The position numbers and the translations under genes are program-made. From Peribacillus folii (GTDB lineage: Bacteria; Bacillota; Bacilli; Bacillales; DSM-1321): a DNA stretch of 64,000 nt. The stretch is taken from assembly GCF_030271255.1 (NCBI RefSeq), contig NZ_JASJOM010000006.1, positions 295,638-359,637 on the forward strand. Direction: 5' to 3'. A model generated the notes under the pieces. That model saw only the letters and a list, made by a program, of their open reading frames with translations. It did no database searches and was not told the origin of the DNA. Of this stretch, positions 56,590-64,000 are shown in pieces (position 1 is the first letter of the stretch; each line of letters starts with the position of its first letter).

Positions 56590-56635
56590 TTGACTTATTG
56601 GTCACTACAGCTATATAATTTTGACCTATCAGTCA
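56590..56635 (+). promoter_or_regulatory. Promoter flanked by two TetR-type operators
   Basis: TTGACT (56590-56595), 18 nt spacer, TATAAT (56614-56619). Palindromes TGACTTATTGGTCA (56591-56604) and TGACCTATCAGTCA (56622-56635) overlap the -35 box and the transcription start, 31 bp apart. This is the layout of a locally repressed drug-pump promoter. Confidence 0.65.
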
Positions 56636-56652
56636 TAAGGAATACAGTTTAG

Positions 56653-58233
<1,581 letters not shown>

Positions 58234-58239
58234 ACAAAA

Positions 58240-58278
58240 AACAAGGCCGGCTGATAGGTTCAGCCGGCCTTGTTTTTT
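58240..58278 (+). terminator. Terminator of the DHA2 exporter gene
   Basis: AACAAGGCCGGCTG/CAGCCGGCCTTGTT perfect stem with T-run. Confidence 0.9.
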
Positions 58279-58348
58279 CCTGCAAATCGATGTTTCTTCT
58301 TCATTGTTTAGGGAAATTTACCTGTAAGAAAAAAAATGGAGTGATCAT

Positions 58349-58960
58349 ATGACCGAGCTAACGAACCTTTCAATCTTACCAGTCGATTTTTATGAACAAC
58401 CAACGCTTGAGCTGGCAAAATCCCTCCTCGGTTGCCTGCTTGTAAAAGATACTGCGGCTGGATCAGCTTCAGGATTCATCGTCGAGACCGAGGCCTATAT
58501 GGGGCCTCTTGACAGGGCAGCCCATAGTTTTGGAAATAGAAGGACAAAACGGACGGAAGTGATGTTCGGTGAGTCCGGATCGATTTATACATACGTCATG
58601 CACACCCATACACTCGTCAATGTCGTAAGCGGCGGGGTCGGGCATCCTGAAGCCATTCTAATCCGGGCGGTTGAACCTCATTCAGGGCTTGAATTGATGC
58701 AGGAAAGGCGTGGTATTGCCGATATTCGCAAATGGACCGACGGACCTGGGAAACTGGCAAAGGCAATGGGCATCACCATGGAGGATTATGGAGGTTCTTT
58801 TACAGCTCCCCCTCTTTATCTTGCTGCCGGAGTGGAGCCTGAACACATTTCCTGCGGCCCCCGCATCGGGATCGGCAACTCTGGGGAAGCCAAGGACTAT
58901 CCGTGGCGCTTTTGGGTGACCGGAAGCCCCTTCATATCCCGTGCCACCAATAGAGGCTGA
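58349..58960 (+). CDS. DNA-3-methyladenine glycosylase (AAG/MPG family)
   Basis: 203 aa base-excision repair enzyme removing alkylated purines. AAG fold motifs: LAKSLLGCLLV near 25, VETEAYMGPLDRAAHSFGNR with catalytic Glu near 50, YTYVMHTHTLVNVV near 86, and GPGKLAKAMGI near 133. Length fits the B. subtilis AlkA-independent Mpg (196 aa). Start ATG 58349. Monocistronic. Confidence 0.93.
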   Translation: MTELTNLSILPVDFYEQPTLELAKSLLGCLLVKDTAAGSASGFIVETEAYMGPLDRAAHSFGNRRTKRTEVMFGESGSIYTYVMHTHTLVNVVSGGVGHPEAILIRAVEPHSGLELMQERRGIADIRKWTDGPGKLAKAMGITMEDYGGSFTAPPLYLAAGVEPEHISCGPRIGIGNSGEAKDYPWRFWVTGSPFISRATNRG

Positions 58961-59041
58961 TGCCTTCCCCCTCCAAGCAATATTGCTAAAGCTGACCTTG
59001 GAGGGATTATTGCTCGTCCCATCTGTAAGGCAGTCAATGCC

Positions 59042-60202
59042 TTAAATGACTTTTGTTTGACTGGTCATATATGGAAGATCACTGGCTTCTTCAAGATTAA
59101 GGATCAACTTCATCACTTCCACCAACCCCTCGGGCTTATCAAGCTCAATTTCCTTATGATAGGACTCGATCGAAGTGATCCACTTCTCCATTAATCCTTG
59201 GTTCTTCAGCGTTTCCTTCATTTGTTGTTCAAATGGCCTTTTCTGGTTAAGCTCGAATACAAGCTTTTGTTCCTTTAAATACTTTAAGTTAATTTCTTCT
59301 TGGCCAGGAAGCATGGAATGGACGAAAATCGGCAGCCTTTTTCGCAATGCTTCGCTTATGGTGACTCCGCCCGGCTTTGTAACGATTGCATCAACCTCTT
59401 CATAAAGCTTATTCATTTCCACTCGGGATGTTATATAGGATAAAGGCTTGATATGGGCTAAATTCCATGAATTGATTTCATCATATAGTTTGATATTATT
59501 GCCGCAGAGCACGAAGTAATCGAACGCGGTTGAATGCTTCAGCTCGGCAGCTACATTTAAAATCCCGCCCAGACCGCTATTCCCTCCAGATATCAAGATT
59601 TTGGGCCGATCCGTTTCTTTATGTTCATTGGCCATTTTCGTAATGTCCTCATGGACGGGTATCCCAGTGACCAGCATCTTTTGCTTCGGTATTTGCCGCA
59701 TGCTCATTAACATTTCTTTCGCTTCTTGACAAGGAAGAAAATGGGCATCTATCCCTTGTGTGCCCCACACATTATTAATGAAGTAGTCCGTATATACGTT
59801 AATGATGGGAATATTGCATTTTCCTCTCATCTTTAACTGGCTCAGAAGATAGGAGGGGAAGCCATGTGTACACACAATTAAATCCGGTTGTTCCTCAGCA
59901 ATCAATTGTTCCATTTTTCTCAGGAATATAGGTTGGTACCATTTAAATGCCCATTCCTTCGATGATGGAACATAAAAAAGGTTCTTATAAGCAAGATTAT
60001 AGGTTTCTGGTGCATATCTGATCCATTTCAGGTAACCGGTTGTCACCATTTTTTCTAAAGAATTATTTGTATAGCTTATCAAATCCACTTTTTTAAAAGC
60101 GATACCGCTTGAATGCTTCTTCAACATATCCATTAATGCCTCAGCCACTTGATGATGTCCTGATTGCATTCTAAAGAGAGGTAAAAACAGAATCTTTTTC
60201 AT
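59042..60202 (-). CDS. MGDG synthase/UgtP-like glycosyltransferase
   Basis: 386 aa GT28-type enzyme: N-terminal MGDG_synth domain (GHHQVAEALMDML near 15, CTHGFPSYLLS near 112) and C-terminal UDP-sugar domain (ISGGNSGLGGIL near 205, VTKPGGVTISEALRKRLPIF near 280). Such processive glucosyltransferases make mono/diglucosyl-diacylglycerol for membranes and lipoteichoic-acid anchors. Start ATG 60202 with GGAG 9 nt upstream. Precedes (in sequence follows) DedA and a deacetylase on the same strand, suggesting an envelope-lipid cluster. Confidence 0.82.
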   Translation of the reverse strand: MKKILFLPLFRMQSGHHQVAEALMDMLKKHSSGIAFKKVDLISYTNNSLEKMVTTGYLKWIRYAPETYNLAYKNLFYVPSSKEWAFKWYQPIFLRKMEQLIAEEQPDLIVCTHGFPSYLLSQLKMRGKCNIPIINVYTDYFINNVWGTQGIDAHFLPCQEAKEMLMSMRQIPKQKMLVTGIPVHEDITKMANEHKETDRPKILISGGNSGLGGILNVAAELKHSTAFDYFVLCGNNIKLYDEINSWNLAHIKPLSYITSRVEMNKLYEEVDAIVTKPGGVTISEALRKRLPIFVHSMLPGQEEINLKYLKEQKLVFELNQKRPFEQQMKETLKNQGLMEKWITSIESYHKEIELDKPEGLVEVMKLILNLEEASDLPYMTSQTKVI

Positions 60203-60423
60203 ACGTGTCATCTCCTAAGAAATCATACTTTGAATACCATGTTTCATATAGACAAATATCAGCAGGCACCCTAAAACCTGCCATAATAAATCTTCATCCT
60301 TGTTGTACAAGTTCTTGCTGCTCGAGAATTCCAATGATATTTCAAAGTATAATAAGTATCCATTGATAAACTTATTTTCCAATAGGAAATCCATGCTAAC
60401 GCTTCATGGAAAGGAAGTGACTC

Positions 60424-61023
60424 TCAATTATTGGACTTTTGTTTCTTTCTTTTAATATATTTGAAAGTGCCATATAATACAAAAATAAATAAGAAAAAGA
60501 AACCTAAATACGGGACATATTCAGGATTTATATTAAATGCATTCCCCAAATAAAATCCAGCCACTATAAAGGGTATAATCCAAAGAAAAGTGCCCAATAA
60601 GGAAAGCAGGAAATATTTACGGAATGGGACGCTGGATATCCCTGCAAAATAAGGGCTGATCTGCCGCATTCCCGGTATATAAAAACCAAGAACGATCGTC
60701 TTTTGGATATTTTCCGTATAATTCATTTTTGCCTTTTCCCATCTCTCATTGGTAATCCCAACGTATTTTCCAAATTTATTTATAAATGGGTACCCCACAT
60801 ATTTTCCACAAATGTAAGCTACTAGCATCCCTATAAAAGCACCAAGGAAAGCAGCTAAAACCGCTGGCCCAAAGGAGAGTTTATGTTGGGCGATCAACAC
60901 GCCAATCAAAAAAAGGAGTGATTCCTCCGGAGCAGGAATACCAACGATACCAAGAAATAAAAACAGAAAAATGATCAGGTATCCATATATATTTATGAAT
61001 TGTAAAATCGTATCGATATTCAT
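60424..61023 (-). CDS. DedA family (VTT domain) membrane protein
   Basis: 199 aa with five or six membrane segments: GIVGIPAPEESLLFLIGVL near 26-44, AFLGAFIGMLVAYICGKYVG near 58-77, GFYIPGMRQISPYFAGI near 113-129 with the conserved arginine. DedA proteins move undecaprenyl phosphate or phospholipids between leaflets. 14 bp after the deacetylase gene, so co-transcribed. Confidence 0.88.
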   Translation of the reverse strand: MNIDTILQFINIYGYLIIFLFLFLGIVGIPAPEESLLFLIGVLIAQHKLSFGPAVLAAFLGAFIGMLVAYICGKYVGYPFINKFGKYVGITNERWEKAKMNYTENIQKTIVLGFYIPGMRQISPYFAGISSVPFRKYFLLSLLGTFLWIIPFIVAGFYLGNAFNINPEYVPYLGFFFLFIFVLYGTFKYIKRKKQKSNN

Positions 61024-61037
61024 GGTACCCCCAGAAA

Positions 61038-61736
61038 TTATATGTCTCGTAACGTAACAAATTTCGTTCCCTTTTCTTTACTTTCGCGTAAATAAATTTC
61101 CAAGCTTTCAATCATATGCAATGGCGCTTCCTTATCCGCACCCAAGGTTTCACCACAGTCATGCAGGAGTAAAATCTCCCCTTCACTGGAAGTGGCCCGC
61201 AAACGGTCAAGCAAGTCTTTTCTGCAATTATCCACTTTCCAATCACCGAAGATGGCCGACCACATAATCACCCCATAGTTCTTGCCAATAAACGGTGTAA
61301 AAATATTGAAATGGCCCCATGGAGGCCTGTAAAAAAAGACCTTTTCCTTCGTACATTCAGTTATGGCCTTTTCGGTCATATCCAGTTGCTTTTTCAATTG
61401 AAATGGTGAAAGGATCCAGCTTGAAACATGATCAAAATGATGGATTCCAATCACATGCCCATCCTCATGCATTCGTTTAATGATTTCAGGATTCTTGTTC
61501 ACCTTACTGCCAACCACAAAGAACGAAGCCTTAACATCATACTTATTTAAAAGATCAAGCAGACTACTTGTATATTCGGGATTGGGCCCATCATCAAAGG
61601 TTAGCGCAACCCCGCCTTTTTTCCTGACATTTTTGGTTATTCCCAATCCATATCGACGGATAAACACCGTAGGGATTATCGCATATAATAGAAATAGAGC
61701 CAATAAAATAGTAAAACCGACCATCCATATAATCAT
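61038..61736 (-). CDS. Polysaccharide deacetylase (NodB domain), membrane-anchored
   Basis: 232 aa: N-terminal anchor about 3-22, then NodB domain. Motif 1 TFDDGPNPEYT (Asp48, Asp49), motif 2 HHFDH (metal His99/His103; the usual serine/threonine after the first His is Phe-shifted), motif 3 YRPPWG near 136, motif 4 FGDWKVD, motif 5 LLLHDCGE. Zn-dependent N-deacetylase for peptidoglycan, chitooligosaccharide or a glycolipid sugar. First gene of the group deacetylase-DedA; the UgtP-like gene follows after 220 bp. Confidence 0.85.
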   Translation of the reverse strand: MIIWMVGFTILLALFLLYAIIPTVFIRRYGLGITKNVRKKGGVALTFDDGPNPEYTSSLLDLLNKYDVKASFFVVGSKVNKNPEIIKRMHEDGHVIGIHHFDHVSSWILSPFQLKKQLDMTEKAITECTKEKVFFYRPPWGHFNIFTPFIGKNYGVIMWSAIFGDWKVDNCRKDLLDRLRATSSEGEILLLHDCGETLGADKEAPLHMIESLEIYLRESKEKGTKFVTLRDI

Positions 61737-61759
61737 TACGTAAAAACCGTTCCTCTCAT

Positions 61760-63290
61760 TTTCATATCCTGGCTTGAATTCACCTAATAAACTGCCACCT
61801 TTTCAATATAAAGGGATTGCTTTGGAAATTCAATTAAACAATGAAACGATTTACCTTTTCGTAAGACACTGCCTACGGATCCCTATACTACTACTCTTTC
61901 CCCTTCTTATTATTTTATTAACTTCTTCTATCTTTGAAGAGAGTGACCTCTTGTTTATTTAATACGGATACATGAGTTGCTGCCAATGATCTCGCATATC
62001 ATTCCTGGGCCTTGGATATAACCGGCAGTGGAGTCTTTTCATTTAAAACGAAGGTGGCCGGGCTTGTTTTCCAGTCCTATGTTTAAGGGGATCCATAACG
62101 GAAAATGAGTACTATCAAAGGAGGCTGTTATGGCACGATCATAGCTGCAGGACATTTTATTCGGCTAATACCTAACACAATCCATCCCTTCTTCACAGCA
62201 AGAATGGCGTGGTTCCAATCCGACGCTAAGAGCGTCTTGATTCTTACACGTGAAGAAGATAAGTTATGTCCAGGTAATTGAAATTAGGATCTATTGATAT
62301 GATGACGGATTTTTTCATAGCTTCGGGGATTGTGTTTAAATCATGCAGCTTTACGAGTAGAGGACAAGATGGTCGATTAGGTGATCTACCTTTGAATCTT
62401 CATATAGAATCGAACCTTCTTCAGGTACTCCATTCACAATAAAAGTTGGGCTTGGGAGATTGCACGGTTAGGCCCCATTACGTCAATAACCACAGCTTAC
62501 ACTTGATATTTCCGTTGTCACAAAAGACTAGATATCAGTTATCGATATCCCAAAAATCAATTGAAGCGTTCCATTTTTGGAACAAAACAAATGCTTGACC
62601 TTTTAAGTTCAACAATAATGCTACTATTGGATATTTAAGATAGTTGGATTCAGAGACTGAATGGTGTGAGCATTCACACGTTCAGACGTATTTATTGAAG
62701 ATTCATGGTGTACAGTAAAGAAATTGCTGAAGCTGCTGATGAAAAAGAAAATGAAACCTTATAACAAGATTTCATTTATTCTCCGTGGTCATATTAATAG
62801 GAACTGGTAACTGAGAATAAGCGGCATGCTTTTAGTAACGGCTGCTCCAGCTCCAACTGCACAGCTCGTTTACTTTTTCACTTTTAGTCATTATCAAATT
62901 GAATGCCGCCTGATATTTCATATAAAAACAGTTAAGGGCATGAACCACACCGCATTGGCTTTGTTAATATTAGTTAATGACATATTAAAACCTTATGTTT
63001 CCACCATCAGTTTCTTATTTTAACTCCCTGCAAGCGCATCGGCCTTTACCTCAATCCGATCACATAGCCCCCCAACACAGCGAGTTCATTCAATACTTGT
63101 GATGTAAAATGCCTGTATATTTACATACGTTAAAGTATTAAGTCTTTTTTTATCATTATTTTTAGGATTAATGATGCTACTAATACTTAAGAGTATTGTT
63201 AAACATACAAAATAAAAACTAAACCTTCACGGATCAACCGAAATTTATAGAAAATATTCAGTTGAAAATATTTTATAGGGCCAATACTTG
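61760..63290. other. Gene-poor region
   Basis: About 1.5 kb in which both strands are closed by frequent stops. A few frames of 40-65 codons (e.g. 61774-61962 plus) have no ribosome site or known family. Possibly decayed genes. I see no RNA gene or repeat here. Confidence 0.35.
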
Positions 63291-63297
63291 CTTTTCC

Positions 63298-63465
63298 TCA
63301 TACCTGGCGCACTAGCCTTTGCATTTCTATAATCACATTATTAAGTTGTCTGCTGATACGGACACCTTCCAAGCTTGATAGTTCCTTTCGTTGGGCTATA
63401 TCATCCTTTTTTTTTCGATGATCGTCCAACGTTTGTTTTAATAACCAGGCTTCTCTAAGTATCAT
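63298..63465 (-). CDS. Spo0E-like aspartyl-phosphate phosphatase, small
   Basis: 55 aa from ATG 63465, with GCAGGTGAT about 7 nt upstream. Two predicted helices: LLKQTLDDHRKKKDDIAQ and GVRISRQLNNVIIEMQRLV. Spo0E-family proteins (50-90 aa) have a helical hairpin with an SQxLDxxI motif; SRQLNNVI sits at the right place but lacks the catalytic aspartate, so it may be inactive or a look-alike. Spo0E dephosphorylates Spo0A to delay sporulation. Confidence 0.45.
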   Translation of the reverse strand: MILREAWLLKQTLDDHRKKKDDIAQRKELSSLEGVRISRQLNNVIIEMQRLVRQV

Positions 63466-63829
63466 TTTTTATCACCTGCCTGTAATGATGAATGTCTTTC
63501 CTGCCTTAAGAAAGGTGATGATTTTGAATTTTATCCAATCACTTCATTAACCGCACCAATAAATATCTTTTCATGCCCATTTATCTGCAGGAACAAGCAA
63601 ACGCAAAAAGAGTGACTTTATCTATTTGCCTATTTCTTAGATATTTTTATCATACTGCTATTTTCAGAGTTCACGGTTCCAATTTTGAAATGACAGTGAC
63701 CAAAAATGGTATTATCTTCTGGTTATAACATACATATTTGCTTGCCATTATTGTCCTTCATTAGGTCGTGTAGGATAATACGCCCTGCTAGTAAAATTCA
63801 CTGACGTCATCTATACTGAATCCAATTAA

Positions 63830-63903
63830 AAAAAGACCTTCATCAGAAGGTCTCAGTTTGTAGACAAAAGGGGTTCGGAATTAAAAAATTCCGAACCCCT
63901 TTT
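63830..63903. terminator. Tandem hairpins with a repeat-family end
   Basis: AGACCTT/AAGGTCT hairpin (63834-63853) followed by TGTAGACAAA (63859-63868, same as the repeat ends) and a perfect 17 bp stem AAAAGGGGTTCGGAATT/AATTCCGAACCCCTTTT. Probably terminates a gene beyond the window end. 63466-63829 shows no gene. Confidence 0.65.
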
Positions 63904-64000
63904 GAAATTCCCTATTGATTTTTACCTATAGTTAAGAGATTGGAGCTCTACGAGCCCACCATGTTAGGCCATTTTTGGACCTTTCCATGTCCAATTGGCC

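Overview
The window looks like chromosome from an AT-rich, endospore-forming Bacillaceae. Peribacillus or a close relative fits best, judged from protein resemblance only. Supporting signs are strong AGGAGG-type ribosome sites, frequent TTG/GTG starts, CwlJ and SpoVR spore proteins, cre-like boxes, and gene order recalling the Bacillus subtilis yhcT-yhcU-yhcX-pgcA-yhdA-yhdB-yhdC-spoVR stretch. No rRNA, tRNA, CRISPR array, prophage or intact insertion sequence was seen.

Layout. (1) 0-18.6 kb, mostly minus strand, is a catabolic block. It holds allantoate amidohydrolase, allantoinase and an NCS1 permease (purine/allantoin use), interleaved with an IclR regulator and an operon of split transketolase, DUF1537 acid-sugar kinase, a glyoxylate-carboligase-like ThDP enzyme and a TIM-barrel isomerase-like protein. 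A class II aldolase, an ACS-type MFS carrier, thiol peroxidase, a nitrilase-family amidase and a GntR regulator follow. Four of these transcription units carry the same ~20 bp operator (GAAACAACGTTGCTTATTGA-like) near their promoters, which argues for one regulon, probably under the IclR protein. (2) 18.7-30.5 kb holds a two-gene chromate transporter, ArsB, two unknown membrane/secreted proteins, a two-component system coupled to a VTT-domain protein, a SurA-like lipoprotein, an MFS exporter behind a Fur-like box, and cwlJ. (3) 30.6-45.6 kb holds spoVR, a GNAT gene broken by an IS605-type TnpB remnant, an M20 amidohydrolase with an RpiR regulator, a radical SAM protein, and the yhd/yhc-like housekeeping stretch. 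(4) 46-58 kb holds an aldo/keto reductase, two nearly identical PiT phosphate transporters around a DUF47 protein, an AdeR-EcsC-alanine dehydrogenase group, a D-lactate/glycolate-type FAD oxidase, proC and a DHA2 drug exporter with two operator-like palindromes. (5) 58.3-64 kb holds a DNA glycosylase, a glycolipid-synthase-like glycosyltransferase followed by DedA and polysaccharide deacetylase, then about 2 kb with almost no genes.

How the parts may work together (inference): the NCS1 permease, allantoinase and allantoate hydrolase would release nitrogen and a glyoxylate precursor. The co-regulated ThDP enzyme, kinase, transketolase and aldolase could feed C2-C4 acid units into central metabolism. 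The carboligase keeps the catalytic glutamate that true glyoxylate carboligase lacks, and no tartronate-semialdehyde reductase is present, so the route is not the textbook glycerate pathway. This is the most interesting candidate for something undescribed. Also notable are a small MITE-like repeat family with TGTAGACAAA ends, a cysteine-free thioredoxin-fold protein, and several small genes found by eye at 16.5, 23.4 and 63.4 kb.
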